Shown in pieces: positions 52,778 to 61,198 of a stretch of DNA of 64,000 nt. This DNA comes from Gemmatimonadota bacterium (lineage in GTDB: Bacteria > Gemmatimonadota > Gemmatimonadetes > Gemmatimonadales > Gemmatimonadaceae). Location: positions 1-64,000 of the forward strand of contig JACPPC010000015.1 of NCBI GenBank assembly GCA_016191225.1, in the 5' to 3' direction. The notes beneath the pieces were generated by a model. The model saw only the letters and a program-made list of their open reading frames with translations, had not been told where the DNA came from and ran no database searches. The stretch's first letter is position 1; every line of letters starts with the position of its first letter. Made by a program: the position numbers and the translations under genes.

Positions 52778-53932
52778 ATGCCCCATGCCGTTGTTCGCCG
52801 GATCCTCCTCGCCGCCTGCATCGCGCTGTCCGGCGCGCCGGGCGCCGCCAGGGCCCAGCACGGCGGGTTCATCGTCACCCTTGGCGCCGACACGCTGCTC
52901 GTGGAGAGGTGGAACCGGTCGGGCGGCAGGATCGAGGGCACCACGGTCACGCACTCCCCCTTTGCCCGGGTCGTGAGCTGGACCGTGGGGCTCGCCGCCG
53001 ACGGCAGCGTGGCGAACATGGAGCAGTCGATCGTGCGCGCCGACGGCGCCGCGATTCCCGACAACCCCACGGTCATGAAGATGACGTTTCGCGGCGACAC
53101 GGTGGTGCGCGACGTGACGCTCGACGGCCAGCCGACGACGCGCCGCACCGCGGTTCCCAGGGGAACGGTGCCGGCGATCGCGGGCTCCTGGTTCACCTAC
53201 GAGCTCGGGTTGCAGCAGGCCAGGCGCGACGGCAGCGGCGCCCTCCACACGATGGGCTTCGCGGCACAGCAGAACTCGGCGACGAGGTTCGCCGTGAAGT
53301 TCATCGGCGCGGACTCGGCCGAGATGGACCTCGGCGGCTTTCCGTTCGGCTTCAGGGTGGACCGCAACGGACGCATCGCGCACGGCGACGGCTCGAAGAC
53401 GACGCAGAAGTTCATCATCGTCTCGATGCCGAACGTCGACACGAGGGCGATCGGCTCCGCCTGGGGGGCGAGGGACGCCGCCGGCCAGGTGTTCGGCATG
53501 GCGTCGCCGCGCGACACCCTCAGGGCGATGGTCGGCGGGGCGTCGGTGATGGTGGACTACGGGCGCCCGGCCAAACGCGGCCGCCAGGTCTGGGGGGGCG
53601 TGGTGGCATGGGGCGACGTCTGGCGCCTCGGCGCGAACCAGGCCACGCAGCTGATCACCGACAAGGACCTCGACATCGGCGGCACCACGGTGCCGGCCGG
53701 CAAGTACACACTGTGGCTCCTCCCGACGGCCGACAGGACGGTGCTGATCGTGAACAGGCAGGCCGGGCAGTGGGGGACGATGTACGACATGGCGCAGGAC
53801 TTCGCCCGGATTCCGGTGGAGCGGCACAAGTCCGCGACATTGACCGAGCGGTTCACGGTGTCGTACGAGGGCGACGAGCTGCGCTTCATGTGGGACGATT
53901 CCGGCTACGCGGTGAAGGTGCGCGCGAAGTAG
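52778..53932 (+). CDS. Secreted DUF2911 domain protein
   Basis: A 384-residue exported protein with a signal peptide (about 1-26, ending GAARAQ). The C-terminal domain (about 255-384) is DUF2911: VMVDYGRPAKRGRQVWGGVV, WRLGANQATQLITDKDLDIG and VPAGKYTLWLLPT are the family motifs. The N-terminal part (27-250) is a separate beta-rich region seen in longer members. Function unknown; many copies occur in Bacteroidota and Gemmatimonadota, and an envelope role is guessed. ATG 52778 follows a GGGAG ribosome site. It is probably monocistronic. Confidence 0.9.
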   Translation: MPHAVVRRILLAACIALSGAPGAARAQHGGFIVTLGADTLLVERWNRSGGRIEGTTVTHSPFARVVSWTVGLAADGSVANMEQSIVRADGAAIPDNPTVMKMTFRGDTVVRDVTLDGQPTTRRTAVPRGTVPAIAGSWFTYELGLQQARRDGSGALHTMGFAAQQNSATRFAVKFIGADSAEMDLGGFPFGFRVDRNGRIAHGDGSKTTQKFIIVSMPNVDTRAIGSAWGARDAAGQVFGMASPRDTLRAMVGGASVMVDYGRPAKRGRQVWGGVVAWGDVWRLGANQATQLITDKDLDIGGTTVPAGKYTLWLLPTADRTVLIVNRQAGQWGTMYDMAQDFARIPVERHKSATLTERFTVSYEGDELRFMWDDSGYAVKVRAK

Positions 53933-54037
53933 CGTCGCCGGGGCCCGGCGCGAGGGGGGGGCGGCCGCTGGTCCCGCCCCCGTCCCGCTCGTCCCCGCCC
54001 GGCGGGCATCCCCGAGCCGCGGGGCGTAGCTTTCACC

Positions 54038-55231
54038 ATGACCGTCGATCGTGAGCTGCGACCGCGGGCGGTGGCTGCCCACGCGCTGCCGCGCGACGAC
54101 CGCTGGATGTGGACGGCGGCCGCGGTGGTGGTCGTGGTGCTGGGGCTCGTGCGACTCACCTTCGCCGTGACGCGCGAGCTCGACGACGCCGGGCGTCGCG
54201 TCGCCGAGCGGGTATTCGAGGAGACCAGCGGCGCGCTGATCGGCGCCCCGGCGGTCTTTGCCTCCGTGTGGCTGCTGCGGCGCTTTCCCCTCGCCGGCCC
54301 GAGCTGGCAGCGCGCGCTGCTGGCGCAGCTGGTGTTCTTCGTGCCGGTGTCACTCGTGCACACCACGATGCTGGTGAAGCTGCGCGCGCTCTCGGGCCCC
54401 TGGTTCGGCTTTCACACGTACGGGTGGGCGGTGCTGCCCACGCGGCTGGCCTACGAGGGAATGACCGACCTCGTGCATGCGGTGGCGATCATCGGCTGCT
54501 TCACGGCAATCGGCGTGCTGCGCGAGCGGCAGGCGCGCGAGCGGCGCAATGCCGAGGTGGAGCGGGCGCTGCTCGACGCCGAGCTGCGCACGCTGCGGCT
54601 GCGCCTCGAGCCGCACTTCCTGTTCAACGCGCTGAACACGATCTCGGGCACCATGTACGCCGACGTGCCGGCGGCCGACGCCCAGCTCACGCACCTCTCG
54701 GCCCTGCTGCGGGCCGCGCTCCGCACGAGCGAGACGCAGCAGGTCGCCTTGCGGGAGGAGCTCGACCTGCTGGAGCACTACGTGGCGATCGTGCGGGCGC
54801 GGTTCGAGGAGCGCCTCGTGATCACGGTGACGGCGACCGACGAGGCGAAGGCCTGCCTGGTGCCGTCGCTGCTGCTACAGCCGCTGGTGGAGAACGCGAT
54901 CCGCCACGGCGCGGTGGAGCTGACCGGGCACGGGGTGGTGACCGTGAGCGCCGTGGTCGCGGGAGGCGAGCTGCGGCTCGGGGTGCACGATGACGGGCCG
55001 GGGTTGGCGCCGGGGCGCGATCCCCTCGACTCGGGAACGGGGCTCTCGGCCACGGTGCAGCGGCTGCGCTTGCTGCACGGCGAGGCCCAGCGCGTGACGA
55101 TCGGCAACGTGAGCGGCGGCTTCGAGGTCGTGATCGCCCTGCCGGCGATTCGCGCGGCGGAGGTCGCCCCGCCCGTGCCAACGGCGGCGCCCGCGGCGCC
55201 CGCGGCGGCGCCGGCCGGGGTGCCGGCGTGA
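54038..55231 (+). CDS. LytS/YehU-type sensor histidine kinase
   Basis: A 397-residue membrane kinase of the His_kinase (PF06580) type. About four helices occupy 25-170. Dimerisation and phosphorylation region: LRLRLEPHFLFNALNTISG with H193. The ATP-binding domain has the N-box VENAIRHGAV (N286) and the G-box VHDDGPGLAPG, followed by a second glycine stretch (DSGTGLSATVQRLRLLHG). An Ala/Pro-rich tail ends the protein. Its stop overlaps the start of the LytTR regulator gene (GTGA), giving a classic two-component pair. The signal is unknown. Confidence 0.93.
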   Translation: MTVDRELRPRAVAAHALPRDDRWMWTAAAVVVVVLGLVRLTFAVTRELDDAGRRVAERVFEETSGALIGAPAVFASVWLLRRFPLAGPSWQRALLAQLVFFVPVSLVHTTMLVKLRALSGPWFGFHTYGWAVLPTRLAYEGMTDLVHAVAIIGCFTAIGVLRERQARERRNAEVERALLDAELRTLRLRLEPHFLFNALNTISGTMYADVPAADAQLTHLSALLRAALRTSETQQVALREELDLLEHYVAIVRARFEERLVITVTATDEAKACLVPSLLLQPLVENAIRHGAVELTGHGVVTVSAVVAGGELRLGVHDDGPGLAPGRDPLDSGTGLSATVQRLRLLHGEAQRVTIGNVSGGFEVVIALPAIRAAEVAPPVPTAAPAAPAAAPAGVPA

Positions 55232-56103
55232 CGGGGCCCAAGGCAGGCGCCGGCTCGACCGCGGCCCCTGGCGCAGTCTCCGACCGGGCGGCGCCACGAG
55301 TGGCGGCGGTACCGCTCAAGGTGCTGGTCGTCGACGACGAGGCGCCGGCGCGGCGCCGGCTGGCGATGCTCCTGGCCCGCATTCCGGGAGTCGTGCTGGT
55401 GGGCGAAGCCGCCAACGGCGTGGCCGCGGTGGAGGCGATCACCGAGCTGGCCCCGGACCTCGTGCTGCTCGACATCCGCATGCCGGGGCTCGACGGCTTC
55501 GAGGTGATCGAGGCGGTGGGGCGCGCCGCCATGCCCGACGTGGTGTTCGTGACCGCGTTCGACGAGCATGCGGTGCGGGCCTTCGAGGTGAAGGCGCTCG
55601 ACTACCTGCTCAAGCCGGTGGAGCCCGTGCGGCTGCGCGACGCCGTGGGGCGCGCCGTCGCCCGGCGGGGCGAGGCGCGGGGCGCCCGCTCGATGCGCCG
55701 CGAGGCGGTGGCGACGATCGCCGCCGAGCGCGTGGGGCCGATGCGCAGGCTGCTGGCGTACGACGCGGCGGGGGCGGCGTCGCTCGTCGACCTCGACGCC
55801 GTGGTGCTCGCCCGCGCCCAGCGCAACTACGTGCAGCTGCGCACGCCGCAGCGCGAGTTCCGCGCCCGGGGCACGATCGGCGACCTCGCCGACCGGCTCG
55901 ACCCGCAGCGCTTCCTGCGCGTCAACCGCTCGGACATCGTGCGCCTCGACGCGATCGCGCAGCTCGCCCCCTGGTCGCACGGCGACTACCGGATCGTGCT
56001 CCCCGACGGGATGGCGCTGCTGTGGAGCCGTCGCTACCGCGCGCGCGACGTGGGGCAGTTCTCGCTCGTGCGCGAGCGCACCGGCGAGGCGAAGGGAGCC
56101 TAG
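55228..56103 (+). CDS. LytTR-family response regulator
   Basis: A 291-residue regulator with an N-terminal receiver domain (about 28-145; D82 is the acceptor in LVLLDIRMPGLDGF, and VTAFDEHAVRAFEVKALDYL and LLKPVEPV carry the switch and lysine) and a C-terminal LytTR DNA-binding domain (about 185-285), visible in LDAVVLARAQRNYVQLRT and FLRVNRSDIVRLDAIAQL. LytTR regulators bind direct repeats upstream of envelope, virulence or competence genes. The GTG at 55228 overlaps the kinase stop. Targets are not evident in the window. Confidence 0.93.
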   Translation: MTGPKAGAGSTAAPGAVSDRAAPRVAAVPLKVLVVDDEAPARRRLAMLLARIPGVVLVGEAANGVAAVEAITELAPDLVLLDIRMPGLDGFEVIEAVGRAAMPDVVFVTAFDEHAVRAFEVKALDYLLKPVEPVRLRDAVGRAVARRGEARGARSMRREAVATIAAERVGPMRRLLAYDAAGAASLVDLDAVVLARAQRNYVQLRTPQREFRARGTIGDLADRLDPQRFLRVNRSDIVRLDAIAQLAPWSHGDYRIVLPDGMALLWSRRYRARDVGQFSLVRERTGEAKGA

Positions 56104-56169
56104 CGATGGCCGCAGCTCCGTCCGCGTGCGACGTGGACGGCGAGGAGGGTGAGCGGAGCGCACCCAGGG

Positions 56170-56383
56170 TGACCCCGGGGGGCACGGAGGGGCACGGAGG
56201 AATCAAGGTCAAGGGCGACTGATCCCGTGAACAGAACCCCCGGGGCCGTCGCCGTACCGTGGCACGAGTCCCCGCCGCCGGTGCCCCGAGGCGATTGCGG
56301 TTGCCGCCCGTGTGCACCTCCGCGGGCCTCCGTGCCTCCGTGAACACGCCCCTCTCATCATTCCTCTCGATCCACCTCCAGGT
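56170..56383 (+). repeat. MITE-like palindromic repeat, copy C
   Basis: This copy has GGGGCACGGAGGAATCAAGG in the left arm, the core CCGTGAACAGAACCCCCGGG and GCCGTACCGTGGCACGAGTC, and a right arm of CACCTCCGCGGGCCTCCGTG and CTCCGTGAACACGCCCCTCT with terminal TCGATCCACCTCC. It fills the gap between the LytTR gene and the convergent PQQ dehydrogenase gene, where the folded RNA could act as a bidirectional terminator. Confidence 0.8.
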
Positions 56384-56413
56384 CCGACGGGAGCCTCGCG
56401 CCGATCTCCACGC

Positions 56414-58411
56414 CTACGGGAGCGCGTACGCGACGACCCTGTCGGACAAGGTGACTCCGTAGTCACCGTGTCCTCCGGCCGCGATCACGAGGTACTGCCG
56501 TCCTCCGACCCGGAAGGTCATCGGCGTGGCCTGGCCGCCGGCGGGGAGCTTCGCCTGCCAGAGCTCGGTGCCCGTCTCGATGTCGAGGGCGCGCAGCACC
56601 TCGTCCTGCGCCGCGGCGATGAACACCAGCCCGCCGGCCGTGGCGAGCGCTCCGCCGGCGGCGGGCGTCCCCCACGCGGCCGCCTCGTGCCCCGCGGGGA
56701 GACCCGGCTTCCGGCCCAGCGGGCGCTCCCACTTGACCTTCCCCGTGGCCAGGTCGATCGCGGTGAGCATCCCCCACGGCCCCTTCACGCACGGCCTGCC
56801 GCTCGGGCTCACCCACACGGCGCGGTCCATCACGTACGGCGTGCCGCGCATGTTGCCGCCCGCCTCGCCGGCGGCGCGCGCGCGCAGCTTCACCCACGCC
56901 GGCAGCCGGTTGTGATTGACGACGAGAAGCTGGCGCACCGGGTCGATCGTGACGCCGCCCCAGTTCACCCCGCCGCCGTAGAACGGGTACATGAGCGTTC
57001 CCGCGCCAAGTGACGGTGGGGTGAATATCCCCTCGTTGCGGAAGCCCGCGAACTGCTTCAGGCAGTACTCCCTGTCGTCGGGTGTCGGCCCCCACACGTC
57101 GGCCTCGGTGAGCCTGCGCGTGGGGTGCAGCTGGAAGGCCGGCAGGGCGGGGAAGGGCTGCGTGGCCCACGCCTGCTCGCCGGGCACGGTGCTCGCCGGC
57201 ACGGCGCGCTCCTCCACCGGGAAGAGCGGCTTGCCCGTTTCGCGGTCGAGGATGTACAGGAACCCCATCTTGGTCGCCACGGCCACGGCGGCGATCGTGC
57301 GCCCCCCGCGCTTGAGGTCGAACAGCGTCGGCTGGCTCGCCACGTCGTAGTCCCACAGGTCGTGGTGCACCACCTGGAAGTGCCACCGCACCGCGCCGGT
57401 CTTCGCGTCCAGCGCGACCACGCAGTCGGAATAGAGGTTGGCGCCGGGGCGCTCGCCCCCAAAGAAGTCGGGGCTCGCCGAGCCGGTGGGGACGAACACG
57501 AGGCCGCGCGCCGAGTCGACGGAGAGGGGCGCCCACGCGTTGGCGGCGCCGGTCTTGCGCGCCCCCTCGGGCGTCCACGTCTCATAGCCGGGCGTCCCGG
57601 GAGTGCGCGGGATCGGGTCCCACGCCCACCGGAGCACGCCGGTGCGGGCGTCGTAGGCGCGAACGGTGCCGTGCTCCATCTCCACCAGCCGGTTGTCGCC
57701 GATCGCCGAGCCGACGATCACCACGTCGCCCACGATCACGGGAGGCGACGTCACGCCGTACTGCCCCACCTGCACCTTGCCCACACCGAGGTCGAGCCGC
57801 ACCGTTCCCGTGTCGCCGAATCCGGCGCAGGGATGGCCGTCGGCGGCGTCAAGGGCGTACAGCCGCGCATCGACCGTGGCGTAGAAGATGCGCCGGCTGC
57901 AGGCGGCGGTCGCCGCGGCGCGCCTGTCCTTCCAGAGCGCGACGCCCCGCGAGACGTAGCCCTCGTTGCGATCGATGTCGAGCTTGAGCTTCGGGTCGAA
58001 GCGCCAGAGTTCCCGGCCGGTGGTCGCCTCGAGGGCGACGACGCGGTTGAGCGGGGTGCTGAGGTAGAGCGTCCCCTCCACCGCGAGCGGCGTCGCCTCG
58101 AACTTGGTCGAGCCGCGGTGGCACTTGGCGCACCCCTCGCGCGGCCCCTGGTCGCCCATCTTGTGCTCGAGGTCGCGGGTGCTGATGGTCCACGCCGGCA
58201 CGAGCGTGGTGACGTTCGCGCGGGTGATGTCGGCCAGCGGCGACCAGCGCGTGCCGCCGGCGGTGCCGCCGTAGAACGGCCAGGCGACGTCGGCCGGGGC
58301 GGCGCTCGCCACCCGTGAACGTGGGGCGCCCTGCGCGGCGAGGTTCGTACTGAGGCCGAGCAGGGCAGTGACGAGCGCGGCGACTTGGCGGGCGAAGGCA
58401 GTGCGGATCAT
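56414..58411 (-). CDS. PQQ-dependent dehydrogenase with an embedded CxxCH heme motif
   Basis: A 665-residue exported quinoprotein. After a signal peptide (1-27), an eight-bladed beta-propeller is visible through repeated AxDxxTGxxxW motifs, e.g. VVALEATTGRELWRFDPKL, VRAYDARTGVLRWAWDP and ALDIETGTELWQAKLPAGG. PQQ-type enzymes oxidise sugars or alcohols in the periplasm. CAKCH (C94-H98), within REGCAKCHRGSTKFEATPL, is a c-type heme-binding motif in a short loop, without an obvious full cytochrome domain. It best resembles the glucose/quinate/shikimate group; the exact substrate is unknown. The ATG at 58411 fits the signal peptide. Confidence 0.88.
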   Translation of the reverse strand: MIRTAFARQVAALVTALLGLSTNLAAQGAPRSRVASAAPADVAWPFYGGTAGGTRWSPLADITRANVTTLVPAWTISTRDLEHKMGDQGPREGCAKCHRGSTKFEATPLAVEGTLYLSTPLNRVVALEATTGRELWRFDPKLKLDIDRNEGYVSRGVALWKDRRAAATAACSRRIFYATVDARLYALDAADGHPCAGFGDTGTVRLDLGVGKVQVGQYGVTSPPVIVGDVVIVGSAIGDNRLVEMEHGTVRAYDARTGVLRWAWDPIPRTPGTPGYETWTPEGARKTGAANAWAPLSVDSARGLVFVPTGSASPDFFGGERPGANLYSDCVVALDAKTGAVRWHFQVVHHDLWDYDVASQPTLFDLKRGGRTIAAVAVATKMGFLYILDRETGKPLFPVEERAVPASTVPGEQAWATQPFPALPAFQLHPTRRLTEADVWGPTPDDREYCLKQFAGFRNEGIFTPPSLGAGTLMYPFYGGGVNWGGVTIDPVRQLLVVNHNRLPAWVKLRARAAGEAGGNMRGTPYVMDRAVWVSPSGRPCVKGPWGMLTAIDLATGKVKWERPLGRKPGLPAGHEAAAWGTPAAGGALATAGGLVFIAAAQDEVLRALDIETGTELWQAKLPAGGQATPMTFRVGGRQYLVIAAGGHGDYGVTLSDRVVAYALP

Positions 58412-58597
58412 GCGGACTCCCCGGGAGTGGTGGCGCTCCGGGAGCTTACGCGCACGCCGGCGCCAGGTCGCGCCGCGGGGGACCAGCGGGACGCCGCCGG
58501 GACGAGTGGGTGCGCTCGAGGCTGGCAAGGGTTCCCAACCCGTGACTCGGCGTATCGTCACCACGGCGGTCGGTGATCGCGTCGGAGCGGAGGTGGG
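58412..58597. other. Upstream region of the PQQ dehydrogenase gene
   Basis: About 185 bp between the dehydrogenase start and repeat copy D. It should carry the leftward promoter. GC is high, and no ORF, operator or -35/-10 pair could be assigned. The fragment GACTCCCCGGGAGTGG just upstream of the start contains ACTCCCCGGGAGT, an inverted repeat that could form a small hairpin or operator. Confidence 0.3.
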
Positions 58598-58830
58598 CTG
58601 AGGGGAACACGAGGAAGGCGCAACCACGGGGTCGCCGAGAGGCGCGCAGGTTTGCGGGCGAAGCAGCGGCAACCGATCCCGGGAACACGGCCCCGGGGGC
58701 CGGCGGCGTACCGCGGCACGAGAATTCGCCCCGGCGCCGCCGGGGAATCGTGGATGCAGCCCCTGTGCACGTCCGCAAGCCTCGGTGTCTCCGTGAGGGG
58801 CCCGTCTCATCCTCCTCTCGGTCCACCTCC
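58598..58830 (+). repeat. MITE-like palindromic repeat, copy D
   Basis: The left end GAGGGGAACACGAGGAAGGC, then AACCACGGGGTCGCCGAGAG, core CCCGGGAACACGGCCCCGGG and CGTACCGCGGCACGAGAATT, right arm CACGTCCGCAAGCCTCGGTG and CTCCGTGAGGGGCCCGTCTC with terminal CGGTCCACCTCC. The right end touches the mnmA stop codon (58832), so it directly forms the mnmA 3' end. It is the copy with the clearest match to the shared core. Confidence 0.8.
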
Positions 58831-58831
58831 A

Positions 58832-59986
58832 TCACGCCGCGATCACGGGGAGCCGCCGCGTCGTCGCCGGCTCTCTCGCCGGCTCCGTCTCGCGGGAGTC
58901 GATGACTCCTCCCCCCAGCACCCGCTCGCCATCGTACAGCACCACCGACTGCCCCGGCGCGATCGCGAACTGCGGCGCCTCGAGCTCCACGCGCACCGCG
59001 TCGCCCGTGACCTGCGCGATCCGCCCCGGCACCAGCGGCGCCCGGTGGCGCACCCGCACCTGCACCCGGTCGCCCACCGCCGGCGCCGGCGCCACCAGCC
59101 AGTTGAGCTCGCGCGCCGCCACCTCCAGCCCGGCGAGCGCCTCGCGCGGCCCCACCACGACCTCGCGCGTGTCGGGGCGGATCGCCACCACGAACAGCGC
59201 CTCGCGCGAGCCACCGGGCACTCCCTTGCGCTGTCCCACCGTGAACCGCGCAAAGCCGTCGTGCTCGCCGATCACGCGGCCGTCCATCGTGACCACGTTG
59301 CCACGCGCGAGTGCCGGCGCATCGGCCCCGGCCTGCTCCGCGATCACCCGCGCGTGGTCGCCGTCGGGGACGAAGCAGATGTCCTGGCTCTCGGGCTTGC
59401 TCGCCACCATCCGCAGCCCGAGCTCACGCGCCACGGCCCGCGTCTCGGCCTTGGTCTGCGCGCCAACGGGGAGCAGCAGCCGCGACAGCACCTCGCGCCG
59501 GAGCCCCCAGAGGAAGTAGCTCTGGTCCTTGGCCGGGTCGAGGCCGGTGTGCAGCACGCCGTCGGTGACGCGCGCATAGTGCCCGGTCGCCACGAGCCGT
59601 GCGTCGATCCGGTCGGCGGTGCGCAAGAGGTCGCGGAACTTCGTGAACGTGTTGCACCGCACGCACGGAATCGGCGTCCGGCCTCGCCCGTACTCGGCCA
59701 CGAAGTCGCGCACCACGTCGCGGTGGAACGGCTGCTGCATGTTGAGCACGTAGTGCGGCGCGCCGATCGCCTCGCACACCCGCCGGGCGTCGTTCACGCT
59801 GTCGAGCGAGCAGCAGGGACGGTCGGGGGTCGTGTCGCCGTCGTGGTAGAGCTTCATGGTCACGCCCACCACGTCGTACCCGGCGCGCGCGAGCAGCGCC
59901 GCCGCCACGCTCGAGTCGACGCCGCCGGACATCGCCACGAGCACGCGCGTTCCCGGCGCGGGAGGGAGCCGTGGCGGGAGGGGCAT
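58832..59986 (-). CDS. mnmA: tRNA-specific 2-thiouridylase MnmA
   Basis: A 384-residue enzyme that thiolates U34 of tRNA-Lys, -Glu and -Gln. The N-terminal PP-loop is SGGVDSS (20-26), and the two catalytic cysteines are C108 in PIPCVRCNTFTKF and C204 in SQDICFVPDGD. GHYARV, DQSYFLWGL and FTVGQRKGV are family motifs, and the central and C-terminal beta domains follow. It needs persulfide sulfur from a cysteine desulfurase, which is the next gene upstream (60001-61158). ATG 59986 gives the normal N-terminus. The stop is at the edge of repeat copy D. Confidence 0.96.
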   Translation of the reverse strand: MPLPPRLPPAPGTRVLVAMSGGVDSSVAAALLARAGYDVVGVTMKLYHDGDTTPDRPCCSLDSVNDARRVCEAIGAPHYVLNMQQPFHRDVVRDFVAEYGRGRTPIPCVRCNTFTKFRDLLRTADRIDARLVATGHYARVTDGVLHTGLDPAKDQSYFLWGLRREVLSRLLLPVGAQTKAETRAVARELGLRMVASKPESQDICFVPDGDHARVIAEQAGADAPALARGNVVTMDGRVIGEHDGFARFTVGQRKGVPGGSREALFVVAIRPDTREVVVGPREALAGLEVAARELNWLVAPAPAVGDRVQVRVRHRAPLVPGRIAQVTGDAVRVELEAPQFAIAPGQSVVLYDGERVLGGGVIDSRETEPAREPATTRRLPVIAA

Positions 59987-60000
59987 GACGGTGCGGCGGG

Positions 60001-61158
60001 TCAAACCGCCGCGAATCCCCGCGCCTTGGCGACGAGGGTGGGGAACACCTCGGCCACCCGCGCGACCGCGGCGTCGGTGGTGAGGGCACCGAGCGAGAGC
60101 CGCACCGCGGCGCCGGCAATCTCGGCGGGCACGCCGAGGGCGACGAGCACGTGCGAGGGCTCCACGCTCCCGCTCTGGCAGGCCGAGCCGCCACTGGCGG
60201 CGATCCCGGCGAGGTCGAGCGCCATCAACATCGACTCGGCGTCGGTGCCGGGGGCGGAGACGTTGAGGATGTGCGGCGCCCGCATGCCGCCCACGCCGTG
60301 CACCACGATGTCGGGCACCCGGGCGCGAATGGCCGACTCGAGCCGGTCGCGCAGCGCGGTGAGCCGCGCGCACTCGGCGTCGTGCTCGCGCAGCGCGCAC
60401 TCGGCGGCCGTGGCCAGCCCCACGGCAAAGGCGACGTTCTCGGTGCCGGGGCGGCGGCCGCGGTCCTGCGACCCGCCGTGGAAGAGCGACTCGATCGGCG
60501 TGCCGCGGCGAATGAACATCGCCCCGGCCCCCTTGGGAGCGCCGATCTTGTGCCCCGACAGGCTCAGCAGGTCCACCGGCTGCCTGGCGGTGTCGATCGC
60601 CACCTTACCGAACGCCTGCACCGCGTCGGTGTGGAAGAAGACGCCCCGCGCCTTGGCCTTCCCCGCGAGCCGCGGCACGTCCTGCACCGCACCGATCTCG
60701 TTGTTCACCCACATCACCGACACGATCGCCACGTCGTCGCGCACCACGGTATCGAAGTGCTCGGCCCGCACCTGTCCGCTCGGCGTGACCTCGAGCAGGC
60801 GCTCCTCGCCCCCTTCCTTCGCCAGCTGGTGCACCGCCGCCAGCACCGCCTTGTGCTCGATCGTGGTGGCCACCACCGCGTTGCGGCCGCCCTTGCGCAG
60901 CGCGCGCCAGGTGCCGATGACGGCGAGGTTGTCGGCCTCGGTGCCGCCGGAGGTGAAGCAGACCTCGTCGGCCCTGGCGCCGAGGCAGGTCGCCAGGCGC
61001 TCGCGGGCCGCGTCGAGGGCGGCGCGCGCCTCGCGTCCCCAGCGGTGGGTGCTGCTCGGGTTGCCGAAGGCGGCGCCGAGGAACGGGGCCATCGCCTCGC
61101 CCACCTCGGGGCGGATTGGCGTCGTCGCGGCGTGGTCGAAGTAGAAGGGACCGGCCAT
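60001..61158 (-). CDS. iscS: Cysteine desulfurase (IscS/NifS family)
   Basis: A 385-residue PLP enzyme that takes sulfur from cysteine for Fe-S clusters and tRNA thiolation. The start YFDHAATTPIRPEV, GNPSSTHRWG, TSGGTEADNLAV, H102 in TIEHKAVL (PLP stacking), HTDAVQAFGK, K204 in SLSGHKIGAPKG (Schiff base) and C327 in GGSACQSGS (persulfide) are all present. The catalytic cysteine loop is group I-like. The gene directly precedes mnmA (14-bp gap), suggesting that its main role here is sulfur supply to tRNA. It overlaps the upstream region of the divergent glycosyltransferase gene. Confidence 0.95.
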   Translation of the reverse strand: MAGPFYFDHAATTPIRPEVGEAMAPFLGAAFGNPSSTHRWGREARAALDAARERLATCLGARADEVCFTSGGTEADNLAVIGTWRALRKGGRNAVVATTIEHKAVLAAVHQLAKEGGEERLLEVTPSGQVRAEHFDTVVRDDVAIVSVMWVNNEIGAVQDVPRLAGKAKARGVFFHTDAVQAFGKVAIDTARQPVDLLSLSGHKIGAPKGAGAMFIRRGTPIESLFHGGSQDRGRRPGTENVAFAVGLATAAECALREHDAECARLTALRDRLESAIRARVPDIVVHGVGGMRAPHILNVSAPGTDAESMLMALDLAGIAASGGSACQSGSVEPSHVLVALGVPAEIAGAAVRLSLGALTTDAAVARVAEVFPTLVAKARGFAAV

Positions 61159-61198
61159 GGCGCAAAATAGCCACGGGACCCCTAGATTTCACCCACGC

